Assembly: GCA_036874045.1 (NCBI GenBank)
Contig: CM072336.1
Location: 6,290,501 to 6,354,500, forward strand
Direction: 5' to 3'
Source: Cymodocea nodosa
Taxonomy: Eukaryota; Streptophyta; Magnoliopsida; Alismatales; Cymodoceaceae
Length of the DNA stretch: 64,000 bases
This document shows, in pieces, positions 1 through 13,207 of the stretch (position 1 is its first letter; each line of letters begins with the position of its first letter). The notes beneath the pieces were generated by a model, which saw nothing but the letters and a program-made list of their open reading frames with translations, ran no database searches and had not been told where the DNA came from. The position numbers were made by a program, and so were the translations under genes.

Positions 1-1140
1 AGTTTTTGATCCATATATTTATCTATTATAATCTTCCCTGAAGTTTATATCAATTCTTAACTTTGACACATGATTCAAGATATTTTATCTTATATGTCAA
101 GAACAATAATAATGTATTGTTCCTTGAAATACCTATGATATGACAGTATATATTGCAATGTCTTAATTTGTAATGAGAGCTTTTGAAAAGTTTCCATGCA
201 TACAAGTTTAAAATGTAGTAAATAATTAGTGAAAAATACATTTTGTCTCATCAATTAGTAAAGCACTAGCAAATAATTAATGTAGATTATTTATGATAAT
301 TAACTCTAATGAATGATACAAAAGATGTCTTTAAATTTTTTGTTCTACATGTCATGTCAAAAATAACCACATCTATGAATTTCGTGTATATATCACGAGT
401 CCTTCCATCCACCCAAAAATACTTGTAATTATATGATCTTTATCTAATTCATAAGAAAAAAATCGGATCTTTATTACTTCACTTATAGAAATACTTCACT
501 ATCTCTATACATTCTCTACTAATATTATGTTGATGTTTTCTTCTATTGTAGTTGATAACTTACCGAAGACTTGTACCATCATAAGTAAGGCTTGAAATGA
601 CTTATTCTACTCTAAAGAAATCCAATACCACATTTTGATAAAGTATTAATTAATCCTGTTACTACAAAGATATTTTTTTATGAGATCATAATGTTGATGC
701 AAGAATATGATTATGTTCCGTTACAAAATTTTCAACTATTTATACTCTTATTTCCTTACAAACGGCATATAACCTTGTTAAGCAATCCTCTCGAATGCAT
801 CAGTCTATTAACTTCTCTTCTCAAGTCATGTTTATCCTTCATATCTTTTTCTTTTTTCTTATAAGAAACAAAATCACATGCTAGCAAATCACCATTACTT
901 TCAAATCTTCTAAACCAACTCCTTCTAATCGAGGATCATTTAACTTTTGCATATACATTATAGTATAAATATGTATCACTTTTTGAAGCAAATTCTATAC
1001 CTAGTTGTGGACATGTCTCTTTCATTTCAGTATTATCATATTGTTTGTGATTATTCCCTCATTTTGAATATCATACCCAACGCATGTGAGATCAACATAA
1101 TATTGTATCCACTGATGTGGTTGACATTCAATTTCTAGGT
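1..1140 (-). pseudogene. FAR1/FHY3-type (MULE-derived) coding relic
   Basis: Read on the minus strand from about 1040 down to 1, short blocks follow the order of FAR1/FHY3 and MuDR-like proteins. A FAR1 DNA-binding start appears as EFASKSDTYLYYNVYAK near 1000-950. The end of that domain, FVTEHNHIL, lies near 735-700. A transposase start, DVVIFDMTCRTK, lies near 370-330, followed by a block like VNHHKQSTL near 290-260 and one like NQDIAI near 160. The blocks are in several frames with stops between them, so no product is expected. The relic runs off the left edge. It could be a decayed autonomous MULE or a dead FAR1-related host gene; no terminal inverted repeats were recognised. The block order is seen in the sequence; the family name rests on remembered consensus. 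Confidence 0.62.
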
Positions 1141-2640
1141 AATATATATTCTATGTAATCCACACGTATTGAATCATAATTCATACATCTGATTGGTTTG
1201 AGTCACGCTAATATGATGTACAGAGAACTAACTTGTGTGATGTATTCTTATTTATTTTCATCTTACAAAATAGCATTGAATAAGTAGATAAGAGTAAGAA
1301 TAATTTCCGCAAGTGTAAGAACATACAACGTGGATTTATTTTATTGTCCTTCAGGCAAACCAGTGATGCATGCAATTGAGACGGTCTAATAAATTGAGAG
1401 ATTCGAACCTTCTTCGTACCTGATTTGATCAATTCAAGCAGACATCCACCATCTATTTTCATGGTCCATCAAATTGAAACCACAACGTTAATTTCTATCA
1501 AATGGAACATTTTCTTCCGTCATCAAGAAATGCCGCTCGTAGAAAGCCATTTACATTAACAAATCAGATAATGGGGGAGGATAGATGAATAAAGGCAAAC
1601 AACGTCACTTACAAATCCATCGGCAGATACAGAAGCCAAAATCTCAACTAGTAAAAGAAACAGTTGTCGAGAACAATAAAACTAGCAAAAAGTATATATA
1701 TTAATTACACCGAGACATGAACTACCAACGGAAGAGATTAATTTTTCGTGACTTACACCCCAAAAATAATAGACCAAACAAGAAATGAATAATGAATTGA
1801 AGTCACAAGGAAACAGGAGTGAATGATAAAAACTCGCTAATAATGCTAAGAATCGTAAACCTTGTTAAATCTGTTCAACCGTGCGGAAGAAGAAGAAGAA
1901 GAAGAAGAAGAAGAAGAAGAAGAAGAAGAAGAAGAAGAAGAAGAAGACCTGTGGGTCCGCTGATCGGCTTTCTCCTTTCACGCTAGCCCAGGGGCTGGGG
2001 CCGTCCATGCGAAGGTCCGTGTGTGCGTGGGGTGGTATGGAAGCAAACTTATCATTTGATTTATGCAAATACAGGCTCTCTATCTAAAAGTATTCAGATC
2101 AATCCATTTTTGCTCATTTCCAGCCATCGATTTTCAAATTCTGAAATCTGTCCAATAGAATTCAAATTACGTTTAAATTTTAACCAATAGTACATTATAT
2201 TCCAAATTAACTATCTCATAGAAACTTTTGAATTACGCATAGAAATTTATATATTATTCATAAAAACAATATATTAATTTTTATATAAAAAATAAAACTA
2301 AACATTTTTGTTACATCATTTACAAAAACATTATATCAAAATCAACTTACAACATCTGAACTGAATTTTTGTTATATTAAAATTCTTGTCTACACCTCTT
2401 TTGAAGACCAGTGACACAATATTTGGATTGGTTACAAAGATTGAATCTACCACATTTTATGCGAAAGAAATTACCTCCTGAACTGAATTATTTTTCATGA
2501 CGTCACACTTTCCAAATACAAACAAACTCCCTGTATCTTTATATTGGTAAAATCTTATGGAAATTTTGTTGCGTTGCCCCTTCCATTATTATTATTATTT
2601 TTTCTGTGCCAAGTGTTAGCGGCAGTGCTGTAAGACCCAT
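1141..2640. other. AT-rich spacer, no gene recognised
   Basis: Apart from a GAA microsatellite and the short GC-rich stretch just after it (about 1950-2040), only AT-rich sequence is seen. Short open frames here show no codon-like pattern or known motif. The part nearest 2640 is probably the 3' flank of the glycosyltransferase gene. Confidence 0.5.
1886..1947. repeat. (GAA)n microsatellite, about 20 units
   Basis: An uninterrupted trinucleotide run of about 62 bases. It makes long artificial poly-Lys and poly-Phe frames on the two strands that should not be read as genes. Runs of this length are often length-polymorphic. Confidence 0.95.
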
Positions 2641-2730
2641 AAACTCAATGAAAAACACATGGAATCAATAATAATTAATTGACACAATGGTGGCGGCTAA
2701 CACTGCAAAATATTCTTATCCATCTAAGCG

Positions 2731-5700
2731 TCAGTTGAGCTTGCTGAAGTTCAGAGGCTGGGGTGTAGACTTCCCAAGTACTGGCAAAAAGGCCGCCCGT
2801 TCTATCAGCATCTGCAAGGTTGCCATTATCTTGCTCAACGAAACCCAGACTAAAGGGGAGGCCAACAAGGCGTACACCAGTAAGGCCAAAGCTCTGACAA
2901 CACCATTCGAGTAGCAAGGCCATGCCATCACAGCAAGCGCTCCAATAAAACACATCCAGGGGGTGAGGACGGCAAGCGGAGGCAACAAGAAAACATTGAC
3001 AACAATGGACGAGAGAGATCTAGAGCCAAGCAAATAGAGAGACCAGCCTAGCACGGGGTGCACTGTCCTTGGAACGAGGATAAATGGGACAGTGTACGAC
3101 ACTAGAATAAACCATAGCACGACCACTTTCAGAATTCCAAGTAAAAAGCCCAAGTTCTTCACTGCCTCTCGATTGTAGCACAGCTTCGACAAGGTGGCCT
3201 TTGCCAACCGACTAACCACCATGATTGACAGGTACATTGCGGCTTCGATCAGCACCGTCGGCACCTCTGCACCGTACCTGGTAAAGAGACAACAGCTAGA
3301 GTAATTACACAACCAGTTCAGCCAAAATAATGTACAGAAGAAGAATACAGTAATCATTTCAAAAGAAAACTCTCTCTGATCACTTGCTAATCTATTTTAG
3401 GGATGCCTTCCTTCTTAATTACCCGAGTGTTTTATAACGTTGCTCGTGCCAAGACAGACCCAGCGGCAGGAGAGGCCAAGACCACCAATACCAAGGCTTC
3501 AACCATGGTGCGCTTGGAAATGTAATTACGCTATTTGGTCCGCAAGGTATTCTCCAACGGAGTTTTAGATCTGCAAGCAATATTAATGGGTGAGTCATGG
3601 TTTTGCCATTAAAGTCAGGAACCAATTCTATGAACAACATAATTTACAGTATAATGAAGCATCCATTTGGTAGCCATGAGGCAGTCGGAAGGTGCCGTCA
3701 AGTCTGGAACCATTTGCAGGAGGATGGAACATTGGGCGATCGAGTAAGTCAGAGAAGTAACTAGAAAGGAAGCCCTGGTCTGCACCATCAGGATTCACTC
3801 TTCCAATATCCAATTGATGAAGCATGTCATAGAATACCACCAATGATGGCTATAGCAACGAAAACATCATGATGTGAGGAAAATTCATGTAACTACTACA
3901 TTACAGCCTCAATCTCAAATTACATATAGCTGAATTTTCAGGCTTCTTATCTCCAGTAATCTGAGATTACCACAACACATTGGTACATCTAATAAATGTT
4001 CTTTCTAATTAAAAAAAATCCCAAGGCCAATGGACGTTCTTTTGATCCCAAGACAGCCCTGAAACAATGTTAATATGTAAATTCATGGTGCATTTATGAA
4101 TCAAGAACCGTAAATAATTCAAATTTGGTTTCAATTATGGATATCACATCAACAACTATCTATGTCTACTCTCCATTTCATAACACCCTAGACGGTCAAA
4201 GAATAGAACAGAATTCTCTTAATCCTACTGAAGTGGAAAAGTCAATTCAATCAATCCAAAATCCTTACATAAACATGCCCAAATTCTACCAAAATGGTGA
4301 TCTACTTAAAACCACAATTATTAGCGGATGAGTTCACAAGAAAAGAAATCCAGTGTATATAATTGACCAACATCGTGGTTTGTGGAAAATAATTATACCT
4401 GTTAATGTACTGTAATGGGTCATTATATAGATCCCCTATTATATAGATCCTAGGATCCATTTAATTCTTATAAGGGTGCTTAACCCTAATTAGTGGTGAA
4501 TGCTAATCTTTCCTTCCTCTCCACCTTCTTCCTCAAGCCCTAAGTACTTGGTATCAGAGCAAGACACTCGATTAGAGCCTCCTTTCTCCTTTTTTTTCTG
4601 TTTTGCAACAAGAATGCACCGGAAGAGGCTTCCACAATTTGTCACACGTCTACTATTCATCACATGTGCACGTTTTGTGTTCACAGTTGTGTGTCACAGT
4701 TCCTTGTGTGTGTCACATCCTCCAATGCATTTGTGCTTGCGGTTCCAATTCACGTTTGTACCTATGTTTCCAACAACCGTCCATCTGACAAATGCATTGA
4801 TTTTTTTTTTTATGTCCAACAGTTGTTCGTCCTACCAATGAGTACGTGATTTCACCTACAAGGTTGTAGTTCTTCTGCATTGCTGGCTGGAGTCATATCA
4901 CCAGACTCGTCTATCTTCCTTGGAGCTACATCGTGGACGTCCACTATGAGTTATGGCCTCATCATCAAAAAAATGTGTAAGTGACCTACTTATTCAAAGT
5001 TTTCCTGAAATTTCAGAAAAATTAAATGGATCCAACTATTTGCTTTGGGCTCAAAATTTTGACAAAATTGTTACTACTTACCATCAAGAGTCTCATCTCA
5101 TTCTTCCTTTGTTAGATATTAAGAGTTCTAAGTACAAAGATTGATATGTTGATGATGTTGCTATTAGTTTCTAGATGTTGACCAGTATGAAGTCTCATGT
5201 AGCTTGTGGCATCTCCATAAGGAAAATTACAAAAGAAATGTGAGACAACTTGCGACAGACATATGAGCACAACAAGAACATCTTCAAGAATTTTCAAGTT
5301 TATGAAGACTTGTTTTAGATCAAGCAAGAGAGCAGAAGAACTAAACATATATCAATCCCCAACATCTAATATAGCTACTTTTCAACAATATCAAGAAGAA
5401 CTTGTGGTTGTTGTTTATCTAGCTAGTCTTAACCTTGATGTTGCATCACAGATTCAAGAATAAGTCTTAGGTGTCGATACAATGTCAGATTTAACTAGAA
5501 CTTTTACTAAGGTGATGTGTATCTCCACTCTAACTTCTTGTGTGTTAACCACAACAATTACAAATTAGTCTGCCTTGATTGTGTTTAGTGGACATGGTTG
5601 TAGTCATAACATAGGAAGACGAAATGATCGTCAATGATCAAAATGTCAGTGGTGTGAAAAATTCGAACACAAATCAAAAAAAAATTGAGACAAGTTTTCA

Positions 5701-8700
5701 CACTTAAAACCTTCTCAACAAGCTAATGTTAGCTTGAACATTGGATCTACCATCTCCATTTCGTAGGATGACTATGAGCGTTTTCTTTAGTTACAGGGAC
5801 AAAATTCCACTATCATAAGTGTTCAAATGCCTTCCTCACTTCTAGGTACAAGCACCACCTTGATTGCATTTGATAGTGAGCCTTGGATAATAGACTCTAG
5901 GGTATCCTCTCATATTTTAAGTAATTCCAACCTATTTGACTGCCTGTCCGCTATGCAAGACAAGACCTTCATGATCATAGTTGATGGTCATTCATGTTTT
6001 ATATCTAAAAAAAGGAACATCCAAGTCTCCACTTAGATAAAGCTGAATGATATCCTTTATGTTTTCTATTTTTCTTTTAATCACTTATTCATTAGTGTCA
6101 TTGCTGTTTAACTACCTTCTTTCCTTTTCATATTACCTTTCAATACTTGCAGACATGCTAGAGGATTAATTTGGAGCATAGACCACAATCGTCTAGAGCA
6201 TATTTACTAGTTCGTGATTATATACCTCGTGATTTGATTGCATGCATGTCCAACATAGATCCTTCTATCTTGTAACACTATCATCTTGGTCATCCATCAT
6301 GGCAAAAGCTTTATCAAGCCATACCAAGGGTTCTTATTTTTCCCTTATGAGCCTTGTTAACTTGGGAAGCATACCTGTGACTCCTTTAAGCAATTACATC
6401 TTGTATTGTCTGATCATATGTTTGATCTTATTCGCTACGACATCTAAAGTCTCAATAGAGTTGTGTTTGTCACTGGTTACAAATATTATGCATTGTTTGT
6501 TGATTATTCTCAAGTAATTTGGATTTATTTGTTAAAAGATCGTCACATTGTTCTTAATGTTTTCAAAGATTTCCTTACTAAAATAAAAAATTAGTTCTCT
6601 GTGTGTTCAAAAATCTTGCACACTAATAATGCTTTAGAATTTATACAAATAGATTTTCAGATTACTTGTTCTTCTATTGGTATTATTTATCAAACCACTT
6701 GTCTTCATACATTACAACAAAATGATATTGTTGAATGCAAATATCGTCATATCCTTGATATTGTCCGCACCATTATGTTGCAGATGCATGTTCTTAAGTT
6801 TTTATGGTTTGACATCATTCTCACTTTTGTTTACTTGATCAATTGAATGTTGTTTACACCTTTAAGGGGAGCTATACTTTTTCATCGTCTTTATTTTAAA
6901 AGAGAATTATTTCTTATTCTCCCCAAGGTGTTCGAGTGCACTACTTTTGTTCAAGATTTCATTCCTAATTTTGATAAATTATCTACTCACACAATAAAAT
7001 GCCTTTTTGTTGGTTATTCTTGTTCTAAAAAATGGTATCATATTTATCATCCCTCCACTTGTCGATATTTTACTTCCAGAGATGTTATCTTTTATGAATC
7101 TCAATCTTATTATGATAATAGAGAAAATCCTTTCCCACTCGTCGAAATTCCACCCTCCTCTTCCTCTCCATTACCTGTAGACATTGTTAGTGATCAAATT
7201 CCTTGTGTCACATCCTTTGAAGAACCTTCTGTGTAGGACAATGTCAATCAACTACCATTACAGGTATATAATTGTCAATCACGAACTCCTACTATTGTTG
7301 CACCACCCTTTGCTCCTAATAGTGAGTCTGACTCCACCCTTTCATGCCCACCAACCTAGGATGATCTTCTTATTGCATTAAGAAAGGGAACCTGTTCTTG
7401 TACTCATTATCCCTTATCCAATTTTATTTCCTATGCTAATCTAAATCACACTTTTCGTCATTATGCCTTAGCCATCTTCGTAGAGTCTTTACCTTCAGGA
7501 CCTTAGGGTGCTCTCAATACTCCCCATTGGAAGGTCATTATGGATAATGAAATGTAGACTCTTCTTTATCGTGACATGTATGATCTTATACCTTGCCTTG
7601 AAGGAACGAACATTGTCACTTGTAGATGAGTTTACACTATCAAGCATAAGTTCGATAGTAGTGTTAATAGATACAAAGTTTGTTTGGTAGCTAGAAGCTT
7701 CTCTCAAGAATATGGAGTGGAGTACTCTGAAACCTTCTCTCCCATGGCTCACATTGACTTCATTTGAATGTTACTTTCTATGGTCGTGAATTAATCTTGA
7801 CTCTTAGTCCAGCTTGATGTTAAAAATGTCTTTCTCTATAATGATCTAAATGAAACTATCTACATAGAGCAACCTCTAATTATGTTGCTTAAGGGGAGAT
7901 AAAACAAGTTTGTTTACTTTACAAGGTCATTTACAGTCTTAAGCAAAGTTCAAAAGCTTGGTTTGAGAAATTTTGCACTATGATGTGGAGTAGTGGTTTT
8001 GCCAACTACCGTGTTGATCACTCTATCTTTGTAAAGAAAATTTCAAAGAGAGTTGTTTTACTAATTGTTTATGTAGATGATATGTTATTGATAGGTAGTG
8101 ATGTACAAGACATTGATGAGACAAAATATTTTCTAAATAAATACTTTACCACTTAAGACATGGATATGCCGAGATATTTTCTAAGGATTGAACTAGCCTA
8201 TTTCAAGGGAAAACTATCATTATCTCTACAGAAGTATGCCTTAGATTTGCTAAAAGAAACTAGAGTTAAAAGGTGTCAACTGAAGAGTACACCTATGGAA
8301 TAAAGTCATTCCTTTTATTATGAAACATCTCTTTTATTTGAAATTCAGGCAGATATAGAAGACTAGTTGAAAAACTTATCTACTTAACAGTTATCTGGCC
8401 TGACATCACATTTGCTGTAAATTTACTCAGTCAATTCATGCATACACCAAGACAGATACACTAGCAAGGTATTGTTTGTATACCATCATATATTAAAAAG
8501 GCTTTAGGAAAGGGATTCCTCTATGAGAAACATAGACACCTACGAGTTGCTAGATACTTAGATGTTGGACATGTAGGTGATAAGACTACTAGAAAGTCTA
8601 GTTCTTGGTTTTTGACATATCTTGGTGGCAATCTTGTTACATGGCAAAGCAAAAAATAAAATGTAATTTCTAAGGCCAGTGCTAAAACTAAATATAGAAG

Positions 8701-11700
8701 CATGTCTCAAACTACGTTTGAAATAGTTTGGTCGAAAGTCTTGTTGCAAGAGCTTAGGGTTGATGTTTGTGAACCCATGCCAATGCTTTATGACAATCAT
8801 GTTACAATCTACATTGCAAATAATCCCACTTTTCATGAATAGACTAAACACATTGAAGTTGATTGTCACTTCATTAGAAATAATGTTTTAAAGAAGGTTA
8901 TATCTACTTCATTTACACAATCTAATAAAGATCAATTAGCCAACATTCTTATCAAAGGACTTGGAGTCAAAACCTTTGAAAATCTATGTAACAAGTTGAA
9001 ACTTTTTGATATATACAATTCAGCTTGAGAGAGAGTGTTAATGTATTGTAATGGGTCATTATATGGATCCTAGGATCCATTTAGTTTTTGTACTTATATG
9101 GGTGCTTAATCCTAATTAATGGTGAATGCTAATCTTTCCTTCCTCTCCACCTTCTTCTTCAAGTCCTAATTACTATACCTTCATTTAATAACTAGAGTAG
9201 AAATGGTGTAAGTGGAAGCACAGCGTCCAAAACAAAGAAAAAGCTGGGAGATTAATTTTTTAAGAAAATAGAAAAAGTCTAAATTTTGTGAAAATGTATT
9301 AAAAGGTAATGGCAAGCATTCCATCCATACAGTTATTAGTAGACAACGGACAGAGTCAGTGGTTAAGAACCATGATTGCATCATTTTTACATGGCCATAT
9401 GATCTCAAAGAAATTAACAACTTGATTGCACAATAGCATCAACATCAAGTTTTAAATTGATTTTTTAAGAATGTTCTAGAACAACAACAATATGTACCTT
9501 GAGGACAAAGAGGCCAGTATGGAAAATACAAGGGTTGATGAAGACAGCACAAAATGTCCCACACCGGAAGAGCTCGTCCGTCTTTTGAAGAAAGATATTG
9601 TCAGAATCAATCATGATAACACGATCATATTGCACTAGACTCCAGGCATACAGCTTGTTCAATGACAACTTAAACCTTGAACTCAAGTTTCCCTGAAAGA
9701 CGTACGGATTCTTCAAATTTTGGACTGTCACTACTTTTAGGCCATCCTCCTCTTTCCTGTCACACAAGTATTTCAATATAAAGACACAGAATAAGTTTGT
9801 TTAACTATCGGTTGTAATGCAATGCATGAAGGAAAAACTATTCATCTTTGTAATAGTCATTTAGTTCTCAACTGTCACTAATTCATACTCCTCTTTCCTG
9901 TCACACCCAACATTTCAATAGTAAAAGTTCATAATTGCAATGCCTGAAGAAATAAACCATTCATACTTGTACTACTCTAGTTCTGAACCTCTGCACAAAT
10001 GAAATGTGCCAAGCTGCTAGCTTTGCTCTTTTTTAGTAACCTCTAGGAACCTAGAAAACTATCATATGAAGGGCCTGCCACTTGTCCAGAAGAGATTTTG
10101 TGAACAGATTTTTAACTTAATATACTGGTTGCATTTTTAGTTTGTTTTGGCTGACAAATTACAGGGTTAAGTCACACCAGTTTTTTTTTCAGCTACGTTC
10201 TTGTGTTATTGAACACCAGATACAGATCACCTCGAAGGATTTTTTTTTCAAATACCCCGTGCTGTTGTAGTTAAAAGAATGCAGAATGGCAGTAAAATTA
10301 AAAAATAACTGCATAATAATTAGTAAATACATAGATTAACCGTAGTGTAAAAAAAAATTGCAATTGAGGAAAAAACTGCACAGTTATCAAAACGGAACAA
10401 TGCTGATAATACTCCAGCAGTGTAGTACTTTGACCGGAAAAGCAAAACTTAAATCGAAAACTTCCCCACAAACATAAATGCATAAGAACAGAATTGTCAT
10501 GTACCACCAAGACTGGCACTGCCCTACATTTATAATTCAAAGATTAAATTCTTGTCATCAAATCCATTTATAATTCCTCATTCGCATTAACTACCAAAGA
10601 ATGAGAACCAAAGCCACCTTATCAATGAAAATCCAGCACGACAGACAAGTCTTAGAGGAAGCCGAAAGTCAAAATCATCGACGAAGAAAGAACCATATGT
10701 AATAATAATAATAGGACTGATGTAGCCAGTATACCAACCAATGGAGTGCTTTAGTCTGACTAAGTTATGTCAGAGGGCATAGACAATGCTTTCGATTGGA
10801 TTTGGACCAAAAACTTCATCTCTCGTAATTGAAAGGGATAACCGACTGCACCACCCCAACTATTGGCAGGCATGGAAAGTTTTCATGCGGCAATCTCTAT
10901 TATCTTCCCCACATCTTATCTTAATCATCTAGAACATGAGGCTATTTTTCATAGAAGTGCTTATATAAAACTTTTTTAGATATATTTCTAGATCTCTATG
11001 TAAACATATGAGAAGATAAAAAAAACTGTATAGATTTCAAAATTAGATGATTATATGAAAAAAAAAAAGTTAAGTAAGTTGAATAAATATTGGTTCTCAT
11101 CCAAATGTCTTAAAATTGACTGATTTCTGTTAAATTTGGGCCATTGATTTTTAAATCAAAGAATCTTAATGTATATTTAAGTTCAAATTTCAATTACTTT
11201 TCTGTTAGATGTCTAAGGATAGCAATGATCCCCTTCCAGCCATACCCCTCCCTCTCCTCTAAAGAGTAAAGGGTATCCAGTCAGTGATGTCAAGAATCAC
11301 ACAATGCGGAGCAACAAACGAGCCAGACATAGCAAATGATTCGAAGAAAAAAGAACAAGTTCGCAACGAAAGAAGATTTCTCTGCGCCAATGATATATAT
11401 ATAAAGAGAGAGAAGGCGAGAGAGAGAGAGAGAGCCATAGAAAATCAGGACTCGAAAAGAATGGGATCTTAATAGTTAAAATTTTTGACTAGAGAGAGTA
11501 GAGAGACCCAAGGAAGGTTCTATTGACAGCAAGAACCATAAGCGACGTTGGAATAGGGGGAAACAAACAAAGTGATCCTGCAGAAATTTTTTGGTAGGAA
11601 ACAGAGAATAGAAATTGCAGATAGCAATTTTGTGAGGGACTAAGATCACCATCTTCTACTTCCTCTGAAGCAGACGTTAGTCACGAACTGTGTGCATTTC

Positions 11701-12273
11701 CCCAGAAACACACAAGCACACTATCCGATCGAGAGGAGACAAAGGGCAATACGGAGGTCGTCTGTGATAGCGTACTGCTGAAGGTTTTAACAGAAACAGC
11801 TTTAAAAACTCGATTTTTAACTTCAAAACCGTGTTTCCTGCGCACGCCACCGGAACCCAACCAGCGAGAAAAAGAACACATGCAGAAAGACGAGACTTGG
11901 GGGAATCACGAAATCGACAATCCAGAGAATTCGAGGTGCAAACGGTAGCCCAACACTAACGAAACAAAAGAAAATCTACTCCAAGCGGAGGTTAAAGAAG
12001 TCGAGCGAACACTCACATTGCCCTCTGCCAGTGGATCGGAACGTCGACGGACGCAATGACGACGAGGTCTGCATCCACCTTGAGCTTGTCCAGCGATCTC
12101 ATCATGACCCTCGTGGCAACATAATACTCGTAATCCCTCGGCGTGCCCATGTACATAATCGCGGCGTACGCGTGCCTGTGGCCGGCCTTCGCCCTCACTT
12201 CTACCTCCGCCACCACTACTACACCGATAAGCACAATCACCATCCACATGACTCCCACCTTTCCCCACCCCAT
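2731..12273 (-). CDS. GT8 glycosyltransferase, PGSIP6/7/8 (IPUT1-related) type
   Basis: Five coding exons on the minus strand: 12273-12017, 9756-9498, 3849-3648, 3570-3423 and 3286-2731. All junctions are GT-AG with matching phases and give 473 residues. The ATG at 12273 was chosen because a hydrophobic signal/anchor (residues 1-25) follows; an in-frame ATG at 12363 adds a Gly/Glu/Arg-rich stretch unlike the family. The GT8 core has MYMGTPRDYEYYVATR (about 41-56), a metal-binding DxD as DSD at 136-138, CAVFINPCIFHTGLFVL (about 155-171) and NPDGADQGF (191-199). From about residue 290 there are several membrane-spanning segments, as in IPUT1. Arabidopsis PGSIP6/IPUT1 transfers glucuronic acid to inositol phosphorylceramide in the Golgi; which of PGSIP6, 7 or 8 this matches cannot be settled by eye. 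Intron 2 (5.6 kb) contains a copia fossil. The gene looks intact. Confidence 0.93.
3850..4394. other. Intron 2 of the GT8 gene, part 3' of the copia insertion
   Basis: Non-coding intron sequence, AT-rich, between the retrotransposon and the acceptor of exon 3. Nothing else was recognised. Confidence 0.6.
4400..4548 (+). repeat. Left (5') LTR of the intronic copia fossil
   Basis: A 149-bp repeat that starts TGTTAATGTA and is matched by 9036-9174. The LTR end is placed by comparison of the two copies and by the flanking ATACC duplication. By this placement it ends in ACT rather than the usual CA. A short internal duplication of a TATATAGATCC-type block explains most of its extra length over the right copy. 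Confidence 0.88.
4549..4560 (+). other. Primer-binding site, tRNA-Met type
   Basis: TGGTATCAGAGC directly follows the left LTR. This is the standard initiator tRNA-Met complement used by plant copia elements. Confidence 0.85.
9036..9174 (+). repeat. Right (3') LTR of the intronic copia fossil
   Basis: A 139-bp copy of the left LTR. It is preceded by the purine tract GAGAGAGAG (polypurine tract) and followed by the target duplication ATACC. Confidence 0.88.
9757..12016. other. Intron 1 of the GT8 gene, no further gene seen
   Basis: 2.26 kb of AT-rich intron sequence. It contains a short GA run at about 11419-11434 and several poly-A/T tracts. No coding segment or bounded mobile element was recognised. 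Confidence 0.6.
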
Positions 12274-13207
12274 TCCCCCCCCACCTCCTTCCCCTCCCTC
12301 TCTCTCTCTCTCTCCACAACCCAAACGCAGGCCAAAAGAAACCGCGAAATCTTTCGGCTTCAAGAGTTGAGTTTGGTTGGGTCTTCTAGCACATATATCC
12401 TCCGATCTCGTCCCCAGTGGGGGCGGCTTCGAGGACCACCCCTACCTCCGTAGGCGAAGGAGTTGTAGATAGAGAAAATGCGGAAAGGAGTGGCTCCTCC
12501 TCGTCGTCCCCACACAGAAGGCGATAGGAAATGGTACTAGGTTCTTGGGCGGGGACCGACGGAGCCCGATGGAAAGGTATACATGACCGACCTCTCGCCC
12601 GCGAGAAATGGAGTCGACCGCAACACATGAATATAAAATTTATCAGTAATTATCAAAGAAGATAATATGAAATTGCAGCAACACTAGTGATGTAAGTAAA
12701 CGTAAGTTAAGAGTAGTAAGATCGAATTTGAATCGGCGAGTACTAAAAAAACAGCGCGGGTGATTTTCCTTGAGATTGGAAAAACACCACCGTAACCAAA
12801 AATAGGCTGGTTAGCAAGAGAAAGATAATTGATAGCTTCTATCAAATTTAAATCTTAATAAATGTAAAATTTATTATTATTTTTAAAAAAACTACTTTTT
12901 TGTGGCGGTGCCGCTGAGAAAATCTTCCGATAATAATTATATAATCAGTTAAGCTTTGATACGATATATTTTGTATTACATTTTTATATTAATCTAAAGT
13001 TATAATCATTATTTATTTTTAATTAAAATTCTGGATACTTACCGATCAGTGAAATGGGAACGATTAATAAAATAGAATACAATTATTATATTCCATTTCA
13101 TTTGTAAACCGATTAATTTCATTCCAATTTACCTGAGCGACACCCTTGAATCCGCATCAAATTCACAAAACCCAGTTATTCTTTTCCTACCTTTTGTTTT
13201 TATTTTC
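12274..13207. other. Upstream region of the GT8 gene
   Basis: The first 150 bases upstream (on the minus strand) are CT/GA-rich, with a CT run at about 12297-12314. A moderately GC-rich segment follows to about 12620, then AT-rich DNA. This is the likely promoter and 5' untranslated region. No TATA box could be placed with confidence. Confidence 0.45.

Larger units (their letters stand above)
4400..9174 (+). mobile_element. Ty1-copia LTR retrotransposon fossil inside GT8 intron 2
   Basis: A full-length but decayed copia element, opposite in orientation to the host gene. It has two LTRs, a tRNA-Met type primer site directly after the left LTR (4549-4560), a purine tract before the right LTR, and a 5-bp target duplication ATACC at 4395-4399 and 9175-9179. 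The internal region shows, in copia order, a gag-like start near 4953, a zinc knuckle near 5640-5690, protease remains near 5880, integrase remains about 6150-6900, reverse transcriptase about 7500-8300 with YVDDMLLIGSD near 8070, and RNase H about 8530-8990. It is broken by many stops and frame changes throughout. The LTRs differ by roughly ten substitutions and two small indels, suggesting an insertion some millions of years old (inference). Confidence 0.92.

Noticed and set aside
1865-2087. Poly-Lys and poly-Phe open frames on both strands
   Set aside because: They are translations of the GAA microsatellite extended into flanking DNA.
12031-12453. Long plus-strand open frames opposite GT8 exon 1
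   Set aside because: Shadow of the GC-rich first exon and CT-rich leader. The minus strand carries the conserved GT8 sequence with proper splice sites.
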